From: Gelidibacter salicanalis
GTDB taxonomy: Bacteria > Bacteroidota > Bacteroidia > Flavobacteriales > Flavobacteriaceae
Length of the DNA stretch: 64,000 nt
Direction of reading: 5' to 3'
NCBI RefSeq assembly: GCF_016469035.1
Contig: NZ_JAEHJZ010000042.1
Location: forward strand, 1 to 64,000
How positions within the stretch are numbered: the first letter of the stretch is position 1; every line of letters begins with the position of its first letter. Made by a program: the position numbers and the translations under genes. Below, piece by piece: positions 1 to 7,037 of the stretch. The notes beneath the pieces were generated by a model. The model saw nothing but the letters and a program-made list of their open reading frames with translations, did no database searches and was not told the origin of the DNA.

Positions 1-2
1 AA

Positions 3-227
3 TATATTCTTACTTTTCTCTGTCATTTCCATGTGCCTGCTGACAATAACGCATCGGAAAGAGCAATTAGGAATGTGAAAGTGAAACAAAAAGTATCCGG
101 TCAGTTCAAAACTGAAAATGGTGCACAAGTCTATGCGGTCATACGATCAGTAACTGACACCTGTATTAAAAACGGACAAAACATATTCGGCGCTTTTAAA
201 ACTATTGCTATATTGAAGCCTGAATAG
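3..227 (+). CDS. IS66-family transposase, C-terminal part (runs off window start)
   Basis: The frame is open from the first bases of the window, so this is the 3' end of a longer gene. The run PADNNASERAIRNVKVKQKV followed by SGQF and a GAQVYAVIRS-like stretch is the conserved C-terminal signature of IS66 TnpC (DDE) transposases, where N-x-SERAIR lies around the last catalytic acidic residue. The stop is about 20 bases inside the end of the opposing gene, so no IS66 terminal repeat can be placed with confidence before that gene. The insertion sequence is therefore either partly decayed or ends immediately here. Only the tail is visible, so activity of the element cannot be judged. Confidence 0.8.
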   Translation, partial: YILTFLCHFHVPADNNASERAIRNVKVKQKVSGQFKTENGAQVYAVIRSVTDTCIKNGQNIFGAFKTIAILKPE

Positions 228-657
228 TTACCAATTTAGATATTCTACTGACGTAAATATCTTTGACAATATGTGCTATTATTTTTGGCAACTCACTATC
301 TATTACTTGAAGATTTAATTTGAAGGTGCTATCATCATATGCATAGAATTCGATATTATAACCCAGTTCAATAAGTTTAGTGACCCGATCAATATATTTA
401 TGACGAGACATTATTGAATTTATTTCCTCATAATCCTTTTTAAGTAACGCAGCATTATTTATACTAGTAATTTTGTATACTATGCTCGTCGATTTGTTGG
501 CATTGAGAAATGAGAAACTTCTATCCAAAAAAGACTTAATACTAACTTTTTGTTTATTTATTTCATTAGTTGAATCGTATTTATATACAATTCCGTCGCC
601 TATATTTGAAGCCTTATCAAATGAATAGCCTCTATATATATTCTTAATTATATCCAT
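208..657 (-). CDS. Possible HpaII-family restriction endonuclease remnant
   Basis: This frame encodes 149 residues. Its start overlaps the end of the HNH gene by 14 bases, and its last codons run into the IS66 tail. The segment SIKSFLDRSFSFLNANKSTS followed by IVYKI, and later a stretch ending NLQVIDSELPKIIAHIV, resembles from memory the central part of HpaII-type endonucleases (SIKS..G....LNAS..T.FIY, then LIDS.LPEI). Those proteins are roughly twice as long and begin with a segment that is missing here, so the gene looks truncated at its start and possibly at its end. It is co-directional with the HNH gene and the methyltransferase fragment, which fits a restriction-modification locus. The family assignment is an inference; a plain hypothetical protein is the alternative. 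Confidence 0.45.
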   Translation of the reverse strand: MDIIKNIYRGYSFDKASNIGDGIVYKYDSTNEINKQKVSIKSFLDRSFSFLNANKSTSIVYKITSINNAALLKKDYEEINSIMSRHKYIDRVTKLIELGYNIEFYAYDDSTFKLNLQVIDSELPKIIAHIVKDIYVSRISKLVTIQASI

Positions 658-1405
658 TTTTTATATAATTTGAATAGTGATGTTCGAGAAACTCCCGTTT
701 TGGAAAAAACTTATCAGGCAGGCTCATTTTTTTGTTGTTGAAGTGAGAAAAATATAATTTATCCTCTTTCATTTCATAATCTAAAATGTATCTCGAGATT
801 GCTATTGTATAATCTGGACTAATACTTAATAAACCTTTGTCAAAAGCTTTGTCGTGAAGGCTATTCAAACACACTCCATTTTGAGGATTGGTTCTTTCTT
901 TATCGTCCCTCCACGGGATGATATGACTAGCAATCAATAATTCAGGTATTTTAAGACCTGTAATACAGCAAGTTAAATTATAAGCTGATAGAACCGAACT
1001 TCTGAAAAATGACTGATTAACTCTTGTTTTTACTAATCTCAATTTATCCTTACCCTCGGGGAAATCTTCTATGTTTATTATACCCTCAATACTATTCCCC
1101 TGAAATTCAGCAATTATTTTTTCACTTTCAAAGGCTAAATCATCCCAATTACCGTGAAACTCATTCCAAACAATTTCTTCTAATTTACTACCGTTAACTA
1201 GGCCTGAAATTCCTCTTTTCTTTAATTCTGGGTCTAGTCTTCCAAAATTTCCGATTTTCATATTCAAAGCTGATGGTGATCGGCCTATTATATGAGCGTA
1301 TTTAATAACAGTGGGATGCGTTTTACTACTATTCTTGAATGGAATTTTACAATATACATTAAAAGCAACGATGGTCTCTTCTCTCGACCAATTATTATTT
1401 GTCAT
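644..1405 (-). CDS. HNH restriction endonuclease
   Basis: The protein has 253 residues. The C-terminal half carries a complete HNH nuclease core: CCITG (about 146-150), SHIIPWRDD with H161, NPQNGVCLN with N176, and HDKAFD with H184. This is the arrangement found in restriction enzymes that sit beside cytosine-5 methyltransferases. The N-terminal half is a helical region starting with NNWSREE, common in this subgroup and probably involved in DNA recognition. The gene's ATG shares its A with the stop of the upstream methyltransferase fragment (TAATG), so translation is probably coupled. It should cut DNA at a site once protected by that methylase. Catalytic residues look intact, although the partner methylase is truncated, so the nuclease may be silent, altered or protected by another methylase. 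Confidence 0.8.
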   Translation of the reverse strand: MTNNNWSREETIVAFNVYCKIPFKNSSKTHPTVIKYAHIIGRSPSALNMKIGNFGRLDPELKKRGISGLVNGSKLEEIVWNEFHGNWDDLAFESEKIIAEFQGNSIEGIINIEDFPEGKDKLRLVKTRVNQSFFRSSVLSAYNLTCCITGLKIPELLIASHIIPWRDDKERTNPQNGVCLNSLHDKAFDKGLLSISPDYTIAISRYILDYEMKEDKLYFSHFNNKKMSLPDKFFPKREFLEHHYSNYIKNGYN

Positions 1406-1881
1406 TAGGCTTTAATTTGGGATTGAAATGGGAATTTTTTGTGGAACAAATAATTATTATAAGTTTGTTGAGAATATTTATCCCATTCACTGGTAAATAC
1501 GCATTTTCCCTTAAGATTCTGTAATGCTAAACGAAATCCACCAATACCAGCGAATAAATCGATAAACTTGAATTTTGGTTTTAAAGGTGCCGGAAATGGA
1601 ATGAAATTATTAAAATCGAAGAGTAAATATTGCAGAGCCTCCTCAGAAACTTTGTCGGTAATATCTTCATTTGGAAATTCTCTTTCAAGAACTGATTTTA
1701 CATAAGAAAGAGCATTTTCCTTGTAAAATTTAGCAACACCATTCTTATGATTATGCAAATAATGTGTAAAAGATGCAGGTCTAGAATCATCAGGATCAAA
1801 TGTTCTTATCTCAAAAAGCTGTCCATCAATGTTTTCTATTTTAATTCCCTCTTTTATCATGGTCTCTATTTGACCGCCCAA
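1405..1881 (-). pseudogene. DNA (cytosine-5) methyltransferase, truncated after motif I/II
   Basis: Residues about 105-145 contain FKFIDLFAGIGGFRLAL, the S-adenosylmethionine-binding motif I of cytosine-5 methyltransferases, and FTSEWDKYSQQTY, the following motif II acidic segment. After TYN the sequence departs from the family and stops within about 15 residues. The Pro-Cys catalytic loop (motif IV), ENV (VI), QxRxR (VIII) and the target recognition domain are all absent. The 105 residues before motif I form an N-terminal extension of a kind seen in some Bacteroidota type II methylases. An internal or 3' deletion that preserved the reading frame into the TAATG junction with the nuclease gene is the simplest explanation. 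It should have no methylase activity. Confidence 0.8.
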
Positions 1882-2008
1882 GTTAGTAAATCTTGTTGGT
1901 GAATTCGACCAATAATATAAAATTTATCCACAAGTTCAATCCTATTCACCATATAAAACAGTGAATAATAAAACAAGAATAAATTATTTCAGAAAGAACT
2001 AAGGAATA

Positions 2009-2251
2009 TCAATGATGCTCGACATTAATAAATCGATGTAATTGATTCGTCAAAAGCTCATCAACTACTAAATCTTTTATATAAATTACCATAACGGGCG
2101 GAAAAGACAATCCAGTGTCCAACGTATACAACTTGGCTCTTGATCTATCTTTATCCTCAAAAACCTCTAGAACTACATAAGTTTGGTTCGGATCTTCATC
2201 TTCATTCGGAGTATGAAATCTTACGATTTGACCTTTCTTAATTGGCTTCAT
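2009..2251 (-). CDS. Small conserved hypothetical protein (80 aa)
   Basis: This frame encodes a compact, charged, soluble protein of 80 residues beginning MKPIKKGQIVRFHTP, followed by EDEDPNQTYVVLE and a DTGLSFPP stretch. Similar short proteins with a KGQIVRFHTP start and GLSFPP centre occur in Bacteroidota genomes as I recall, often in accessory regions, but I know of no function. The alternating beta-rich pattern (IVRFH, TYVVLEVFED, AKLYTLDT) suggests a small beta-barrel fold. An AT-rich upstream region and an ATG start support a real gene. It lies between the restriction remnant and another small hypothetical gene, all on the minus strand, and may be part of the same accessory segment. Confidence 0.6.
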   Translation of the reverse strand: MKPIKKGQIVRFHTPNEDEDPNQTYVVLEVFEDKDRSRAKLYTLDTGLSFPPVMVIYIKDLVVDELLTNQLHRFINVEHH

Positions 2252-2319
2252 AATATATTAATTTTAATCAAATTTATATATTAAACCAATGATTGTCAAC
2301 ATACAATAAGTAGCACTTT

Positions 2320-2559
2320 CTAATCAAAAATCTGTCTTATAATAATAGAAATAGCTTCATCCTTTCCTAAAATATTCCCTATTTCACTTAAGGATTCTTC
2401 ATCTCTATAAACACCATTTTTATCATTCCATACTAACCACTCTATTAAATCCTCACGATACCAAGAATTCAATTCAACTTTAAGACTATCAGGACTCAAG
2501 TCCATTATTTTGTAATTCGGATGTCTAAGTTTTTCTTCTTCTGTTGCACTAAAAGTCAT
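2320..2559 (-). CDS. Small hypothetical protein (79 aa)
   Basis: I do not recognise this protein. It has 79 residues and is acidic, with no signal peptide or membrane segment. It contains YREDLIEWLVWNDKNGVYRD and a C-terminal helix with ISIIIRQIF. The composition and continuous predicted helices suggest a small soluble protein. It is co-directional with the preceding small gene, with a gap of about 70 bases. The start ATG follows an AT-rich stretch without an obvious promoter. It could be an immunity, antitoxin or regulatory protein typical of accessory edges, but nothing in the sequence shows this. Confidence 0.5.
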   Translation of the reverse strand: MTFSATEEEKLRHPNYKIMDLSPDSLKVELNSWYREDLIEWLVWNDKNGVYRDEESLSEIGNILGKDEAISIIIRQIFD

Positions 2560-3052
2560 ATAATATAGTATTAAGATTCCACTACTAAAGATAATAAATT
2601 AAAACGTTAAAAACCTGATTTAAAGTTGTTTATATACATAAAACCGAACTAAATTTGATGATAAATTTCCTATTCAATAATATGATTATTAAACTTTAGA
2701 AGGTGAGCTAAAAGATTATAAAGGAGCAAAACCCATGAGCATCAATTGGGAACCTAAAGAACCTATGCCTCATTATTTATGGAAAGATGCGGCTAAACTT
2801 TCAGTTGGATAATTGTATTGTTTAGGCATAGATTTATCACCTCCCCACCCCAAATAAATGTTAATAACCTGAATCCCATTTCAAAAATCCCACCTCAATA
2901 ACGGATTGAAACCGCAAAAACCAATAAATCCCTAAAATTTTGATTTTTAGGCGTTCGCCCTACGCAAACAGTATAAAACTGTTAAAAAGCATATCAGAAA
3001 CCGAAAGAATCTGAGCCTCAGTAATTTTATCAACAAAATTCGGCGCATACTA
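2560..3052. other. Gene-poor stretch with a possible 3' gene remnant
   Basis: No convincing full gene is present. A plus-strand frame of 38 codons (about 2697-2812, internal ATG at 2734) ends with MSINWEPKEPMPHYLWKDAA plus a few residues and then TAA. It reads like the tail of a protein but has no start region, so it is probably a remnant. Around 2968-2984 there is a small inverted repeat AACAGT-ATAAA-ACTGTT. The rest is AT-rich and featureless as far as I can see. Confidence 0.4.
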
Positions 3053-3083
3053 TTTGGTAATCACATAGATTATCGTACATTTG
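3053..3083 (+). promoter_or_regulatory. Bacteroidota-type promoter of rplM-rpsI
   Basis: TTTG at 3053-3056 and TACATTTG at 3076-3083 are separated by 19 bases. This matches the Bacteroidota primary sigma consensus (TTTG, 17-23 bases, TAnnTTTG). It leaves a leader of about 60 bases before the GTG start of rplM, containing a short GC-rich stretch (GCGCTTATGGCGTG) that could form part of a ribosomal-protein autoregulatory leader. Confidence 0.7.
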
Positions 3084-3152
3084 CAAACTCTTTTTAAGAG
3101 AGGAATGTTTAACCTGTTGCGCTTATGGCGTGACTTATAAAAATTAATTAGT

Positions 3153-3608
3153 GTGAATACATTAAGCTACAAAACGATTTCAGCTAACAAAGCTACTGTT
3201 GATAAGCAGTGGGTTTTGGTTGACGCTGAAGGGCAAACACTAGGTCGTTTAGCTTCTAAAGTTGCAAAACTTTTAAGAGGCAAACACAAACCTAACTTCA
3301 CACCACACGTTGATTGCGGCGATAACGTTATTGTTATCAACTCTGAAAAAATCAACTTATCAGGAAACAAGTGGAACGATAAAACTTACATTCGTCACAC
3401 AGGGTATCCAGGTGGTCAAAAAAGTTTAACTGCTACAGAACTATTCGGAAAGGATCCGGCTAGAGTAGTAGAAAAATCAGTAAAGGGAATGCTCCCTAAA
3501 AACAAATTAGGTGCAGATTTATTCCGTAACCTAAACGTTGTTGTTGGTGCTGAGCACACACATGCTGCTCAAAAACCAAAAACAATTAACTTAAACGAAT
3601 TCAAGTAA
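3153..3608 (+). CDS. rplM: 50S ribosomal protein L13
   Basis: L13 is an early-assembly protein of the large ribosomal subunit. The 151-residue product has the family features in order: [16 protein letters not shown] (about 20-35), [19 protein letters not shown] (about 41-60), the HTGYPGG loop (about 83-89), and GMLPKNKLG (about 111-119). The length is normal for Bacteroidota. The start is GTG; the upstream TTTG/TAnnTTTG promoter and the flavobacterial N-terminus [13 protein letters not shown] support it. The stop is directly followed by the ATG of rpsI, the usual rplM-rpsI operon, so both are co-transcribed and translationally coupled. There is nothing unusual in the coding sequence. Confidence 0.97.
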   Translation: MNTLSYKTISANKATVDKQWVLVDAEGQTLGRLASKVAKLLRGKHKPNFTPHVDCGDNVIVINSEKINLSGNKWNDKTYIRHTGYPGGQKSLTATELFGKDPARVVEKSVKGMLPKNKLGADLFRNLNVVVGAEHTHAAQKPKTINLNEFK

Positions 3609-3995
3609 ATGGAAGTAATTCACAAAATTGGCCGTAGAAAGACGGCTGTTGCTCGTGCGTATGTTGCCCAAGGTTCTGGGAACATCACCATTAATAAAAA
3701 AGACATGGCGGTCTATTTTCCTACTGCAACGTTGCAGTACAAAGTAAACCAACCTTTAGTCATGACTAACAATGAAGGCAACTTTGATATTACAGTAAAT
3801 GTATATGGAGGTGGTATTACTGGTCAGGCAGAAGCAATCCGTTTGGCATTATCTCGCGCAATGTGTGAGCTTGATGCTGAAAACAGAGGCATTTTGAAAC
3901 CAGAAGGATTGTTGACTAGAGACCCAAGAATGGTTGAACGTAAGAAATTCGGTCAGAAGAAAGCTCGTAAGAAATTTCAATTCTCTAAACGTTAA
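3609..3995 (+). CDS. rpsI: 30S ribosomal protein S9
   Basis: S9 sits in the small-subunit head, and its basic C-terminal tail reaches the P-site tRNA. The 128 residues begin EVIHKIGRRKTAVARAYV and end with the arginine/lysine-rich tail GQKKARKKFQFSKR, whose terminal SKR is the conserved tRNA-contacting end. The middle GGGITGQAEAIRLALSRA helix is typical. The ATG abuts the rplM stop with no gap. Downstream is a perfect palindrome (see the repeat entry) but no clear T-tract terminator, so transcription may continue toward rpsB or be processed. Confidence 0.97.
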   Translation: MEVIHKIGRRKTAVARAYVAQGSGNITINKKDMAVYFPTATLQYKVNQPLVMTNNEGNFDITVNVYGGGITGQAEAIRLALSRAMCELDAENRGILKPEGLLTRDPRMVERKKFGQKKARKKFQFSKR

Positions 3996-4002
3996 CATCC
4001 CC

Positions 4003-4020
4003 TCCCGATGGCTATCGGGA
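4003..4020. repeat. Perfect short palindrome after rpsI
   Basis: TCCCGAT-GGCT-ATCGGGA forms a 7-base-pair stem with a 4-base loop, eight bases after the rpsI stop. CCCGATAGC-type palindromes are dispersed in flavobacterial intergenic regions, and a half-copy (CCCGATAGCGGGA) appears near 19108. There is no T-run, so it is more likely a repeat or mRNA 3'-end structure than an intrinsic terminator. Confidence 0.6.
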
Positions 4021-4232
4021 TCGATTGGGAATCTCATCAGAGGCCTCTCAATCTTGTTGTGTTTTAAACCTTTAAAAACCCGTTGGCTCATACCCAACAT
4101 CAAAATTTAACCCAGTTAATGTTGTCTATCACGTTACGGCGTGAGGGTTTAGTTTAGCATCTAAATGGTAAAGGCGCGCCATAAGCAACCACTTTATCAT
4201 TGCTAATTCAACAGAACGTAAACTATTACAAA
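4021..4232 (+). promoter_or_regulatory. rpsB leader region with candidate hairpins
   Basis: This gene-free segment precedes rpsB. It contains GTTGG-CTCATAC-CCAAC (around 4082-4098) and CACG-TTACGG-CGTG (around 4131-4144), both able to form hairpins. TAATGTTG near 4116 is a weak match to the TAnnTTTG promoter box. S2 genes in many bacteria have autoregulatory leaders; whether this is one is an inference from position only. Confidence 0.3.
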
Positions 4233-5078
4233 ATGGAAAAAGTAGAAGTAAAAGAATTGCTTGAAGCAGGTGTACACTTTGGTCACTTGACAAGAAAATG
4301 GGATCCAAACATGGCTCCTTACATTTATATGGAGCGTAATGGCATCCATATCATCAATCTTTACAAAACAGCTGCTAAAATTGAGGAAACTTCAGAAGCC
4401 CTTAAAAAAATTGCAGCTTCAGGAAAGAAAATTTTATTTGTAGCTACAAAAAAACAAGCTAAAGACATCGTAGCTGAAAAAGCTGGTGCTGTAACAATGC
4501 CTTACATCACTGAAAGATGGCCAGGTGGAATGTTGACTAACTTTGTAACTATCAGAAAAGCCGTTAAGAAAATGGCTTCTATTGATAGAATGAAAAAAGA
4601 TGGTACATTCTTAACATTGTCTAAAAAAGAACGTTTACAAGTTGACCGTTTAAGAGCTAAGTTAGAGAAAAACTTAGGTTCAATTTCTGACATGACCCGT
4701 TTGCCAGGTGCTTTATTTGTAGTGGACATTAAACGTGAACACATTGCTATTAGAGAAGCCCAGAAATTAAACATTCCAATCTTTGCAATGGTGGATACGA
4801 ATTCTGATCCGCGTCAAGTAGAATATGTAATTCCTGCAAATGACGATGCTTCAAAATCTATTGATAAAGTTTTATCTATCGTAACATCTGCTATCGCTGA
4901 TGGTTTGTCTGAACGTAAGTCTGACAAAACTGAAAAAGAAGGCAAAGAAGATAAAGTTGAGAAAACTGACAAAGTTGAGAAAACTGAGAAAACTGAGAAA
5001 GTTGACAAGACAGAGAACGTAGAGAAAACAGAAACGAAAGCAGCTACAAAGAAGGTAGCCGCTGACGAAGAAGAATAA
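4233..5078 (+). CDS. rpsB: 30S ribosomal protein S2 with long charged C-terminal tail
   Basis: S2 binds the small-subunit body near the head junction and helps recruit S1. I chose the ATG giving MEKVEVKELLEAGVHFGH, the standard Bacteroidota N-terminus; an upstream TTG would add 11 unlikely residues. Core motifs include AGVHFGHLTRKWDPNM, YMERNGIHIINL, ITERWPGGMLTN and the aspartate-rich RQVEYVIPANDD. From about residue 226 the protein continues into a tail of roughly 55 residues made almost only of K, E, D, T and V, with VEKT/DKTE repeats and ending ADEEE. That is longer than in most S2 proteins. tsf follows after about 90 bases containing a terminator-like hairpin. Confidence 0.96.
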   Translation: MEKVEVKELLEAGVHFGHLTRKWDPNMAPYIYMERNGIHIINLYKTAAKIEETSEALKKIAASGKKILFVATKKQAKDIVAEKAGAVTMPYITERWPGGMLTNFVTIRKAVKKMASIDRMKKDGTFLTLSKKERLQVDRLRAKLEKNLGSISDMTRLPGALFVVDIKREHIAIREAQKLNIPIFAMVDTNSDPRQVEYVIPANDDASKSIDKVLSIVTSAIADGLSERKSDKTEKEGKEDKVEKTDKVEKTEKTEKVDKTENVEKTETKAATKKVAADEEE

Positions 5079-5099
5079 TTAACTATTATATAATATCTT

Positions 5100-5150
5100 A
5101 AAGTCGTTTGTTTCTTTTCTTTATTGAAATTAAATTGAACGACTTTTTTT
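5100..5150 (+). terminator. Terminator or attenuator between rpsB and tsf
   Basis: AAAGTCGTT (5100-5108) and AACGACTTT (5138-5146) are perfect complements flanking a 29-base loop that can fold further (TTTC/GAAA), followed by a run of seven or more T. It lies only about 20 bases before tsf, so it probably tunes the rpsB:tsf ratio or marks a processed boundary. Confidence 0.7.
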
Positions 5151-5170
5151 AATAAATACACTTAGAAATT

Positions 5171-6136
5171 ATGACAAAAATAACAGCTGCAGAAGTTAAC
5201 AAACTAAGACAAAGTACAGGCGCAGGAATGATGGACTGTAAAAAAGCTTTGGTTGAAGCCGAAGGTGATTTTGATAAAGCAATTGATGTATTGCGTAAAA
5301 AAGGCCAAAAAGTTGCTGAAAAAAGAGCGGACAGAGAATCTTCTGAAGGTGCTGCTGTTGCAAAATTAAATGATAACAACACTGTTGGTATTGCCATTGT
5401 TGTAGGATGTGAAACGGACTTTGTTGGTAAAAACGATTCGTTTATCGCCTTGGCTAATTCTATTGCTGACATTGCGATCAACTGTACTACTAAAGAAGAA
5501 GTATTAGCTTCTGATTTTGGTGGGATGACCGTTGCTGAAAAATTAATTGAGCAAACAGGTGTTATCGGTGAGAAAATTGAGTTGAATGCTTTTGAAAGAT
5601 TGGAAGCTCCTTATGTTGGCGCTTACGTTCATATTAACAAAATTGCTGCTATTGTAGGTTTTTCTGCAAAAGTTGACAACGCTGAAACCTTAGCGAAAGA
5701 TGTCGCTATGCAAGTTGCTTCAATGGGCGCAACTACGCTATCTTACAAAGATTTTGATCCTACATTTGTGGCATCAGAAACTGAAGCAAGAATTGCTGTT
5801 ATTGAAAAAGACAATGAAGAATTTGTGCGTTTAGGAAAAACTCTTAAAAACGTACCTCAATACATCTCTATGTCTCAAATTACTCCTGATGTATTAGCAA
5901 AAGCCGAAGAGGATGCAAAAGCTGAATTGAAAGCTGAAGGTAAGCCAGAGCAAATCTGGGACAGAATCCTTCCTGGTAAAATGGAGCGTTTTATCGCTGA
6001 CAACACAACCTTAGACCAAGAAAAATGTTTGTTGGACCAAACCTTCATCAAAGATGAAAAAATGAACGTTGAGAAATATGTTGCGTCTTACGGCGATGTT
6101 AAAGTTACAGACTTTAAACGTGTGTCTTTAGGATAG
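5171..6136 (+). CDS. tsf: Elongation factor Ts
   Basis: EF-Ts is the cytoplasmic nucleotide exchange factor that recycles EF-Tu-GDP. The 321-residue protein starts with the N-terminal UBA-like domain (AAEVNKLRQSTGAGMMDCKK and ALVEAEGDFDKA, residues about 7-38). The core contains CETDFVGKNDSF, the TDxV motif that contacts EF-Tu, at about 80-90, and later ASMGATTLSY, the dimer-domain signature. The length exceeds the E. coli protein by about 40 residues, as is usual in Bacteroidota because of a longer C-terminal subdomain. The ATG start lies just after the rpsB-tsf hairpin. A strong terminator follows. Confidence 0.97.
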   Translation: MTKITAAEVNKLRQSTGAGMMDCKKALVEAEGDFDKAIDVLRKKGQKVAEKRADRESSEGAAVAKLNDNNTVGIAIVVGCETDFVGKNDSFIALANSIADIAINCTTKEEVLASDFGGMTVAEKLIEQTGVIGEKIELNAFERLEAPYVGAYVHINKIAAIVGFSAKVDNAETLAKDVAMQVASMGATTLSYKDFDPTFVASETEARIAVIEKDNEEFVRLGKTLKNVPQYISMSQITPDVLAKAEEDAKAELKAEGKPEQIWDRILPGKMERFIADNTTLDQEKCLLDQTFIKDEKMNVEKYVASYGDVKVTDFKRVSLG

Positions 6137-6176
6137 TCAAGTAGCCGCGCAGGCAGATACCATATCTTTTAAAATT

Positions 6177-6217
6177 AAACCACTACACTTTTCTAAAAGT
6201 ATAGTGGTTTTTTTTAT
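6177..6217 (+). terminator. Intrinsic terminator of tsf
   Basis: AAACCACTA...ACTTTT and AAAGT.TAGTGGTTT form a stem of about 14 base pairs with a small loop and one mismatch, followed by nine or more T. It is the classic terminator for the ribosomal operon. Confidence 0.9.
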
Positions 6218-6246
6218 TCTTTGTTTAGCGTTTAATAAGTATTGAA

Positions 6247-6573
6247 TTATTGGTGGAAAACACCAACGATGGCATCAGTCTCCTTCTTACATTTAATGGC
6301 ATAAAGGCAACATTTCGATCGCGACGGAAATCTTGGTCATATATATCACATCAGAACACTATTGGAACTTTAACGCTGAGTGCAAATTGTTGGTGAAAAA
6401 CACCAACAATGGCAGCGAATTGTTGGTGGAAAACACCAACAATGGCGGAGGAAAACACCAGTAAGACACTTTAAATTGTTGGTGGAAAATATCAACCAAG
6501 GCAGCGGGAATTGTTGGTGGAAAACACCAACAATGGCATCAACACCAACCATGGCATTCAAACACCAACATGG
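6247..6573. repeat. Cluster of TTGTTGGTG/CACCAACAA palindromes
   Basis: Five near-complete units and several half-units of the palindrome TTGTTGGTG-(G)AAAA-CACCAACAA, each followed by TGGC and often AGCG, are spread over about 330 bases (units near 6247, 6386, 6418, 6475 and 6509; half-units near 6447, 6541 and 6556). Each unit could form a 9-base-pair hairpin as DNA or RNA. Spacing is irregular (2 to about 110 bases) and there are no unique spacers of constant length, so it is not a CRISPR array. I recall similar palindromes scattered in intergenic DNA of other Flavobacteriaceae. Open frames reading through it are low-complexity artefacts. Confidence 0.85.
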
Positions 6574-6688
6574 ATATCCCCTTTTAAGCACGTTTTGGCA
6601 ATCATTTGAAAGTTGCCAAACCGACCAAGACTTTCAATGGACTTATAAGCACACTTCGTTAGGCATTTAGGATTATGACATGACGACT

Positions 6689-6859
6689 CTATTCCGGTGA
6701 AGCCTGCTGTCTTAAAACGAAAGTGATATGTATTCCAAACGCTGGATAGATGGTATTGAAATCAATCATTGCCACCACACCATAACAAGCCCACAATCGC
6801 TTTAACTTCTCTTCATAAACATTCACCCGCCTATTCTGAATAAATGCTTCCAGCGACGC
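6689..6859 (-). pseudogene. C-terminal remnant of an unrecognised gene
   Basis: On the minus strand a frame of about 57 codons without an internal stop encodes QNRRVNVYEEKLKRLWACYG, then VVAMIDFNTIYPAFGIHITF and VLRQQASPE before TAG. It looks protein-like and ends cleanly. The frame is closed upstream by a TAA, while an overlapping frame starts MTCRLKRSKLHF, which suggests a frameshift. I do not recognise the family. The gene is probably inactive debris in the same repeat-rich gap. Confidence 0.35.
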
Positions 6860-6954
6860 TTAAAGTGAAGCTTACTACGTTTCAGACGGCAAGTCATAAA
6901 ATCTTCGTATGTACATCCCACTAACACGCTATTAATTCTCAAAAATAACCCATA

Positions 6955-6985
6955 AAAAAAACGTCCATCAAATTGATGAACGTTT
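6955..6985 (-). terminator. Terminator of the first TonB receptor gene
   Basis: Read on the minus strand, AACGTTCATCAA-TTTGATGGACGTT forms a near-perfect hairpin followed by a run of seven T. It lies about 55 bases after the receptor stop codon. Confidence 0.85.
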
Positions 6986-7037
6986 TCTTAAGTTATAACA
7001 CGCTTCTCAGAATGTTATTTATATTTAAAATTTATGC

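Noticed and set aside
2813-3052. tRNA or other stable RNA before rplM
   Set aside because: No cloverleaf, TTCRA arm or CCA end could be found; only small hairpins are present.
4814-5161. Minus-strand frame antisense to the rpsB tail
   Set aside because: The serine/phenylalanine/valine repeats are only the complement of the repetitive lysine/glutamate codons of S2.
6247-6573. CRISPR array
   Set aside because: Units are palindromes with irregular 2 to 110-base gaps, half-units are frequent and no cas gene is near.
6655-6664. Integron attC-like core (GTTAGGC)
   Set aside because: No matching inverse core (GCCTAAC orientation partner) or integrase was found in the surrounding bases.
6370-6670. 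Protein-coding frames through the palindrome cluster on both strands
   Set aside because: The translations are simple repeats of the palindrome (for example NNWW/KHQQW patterns) and no start context or homology is evident.
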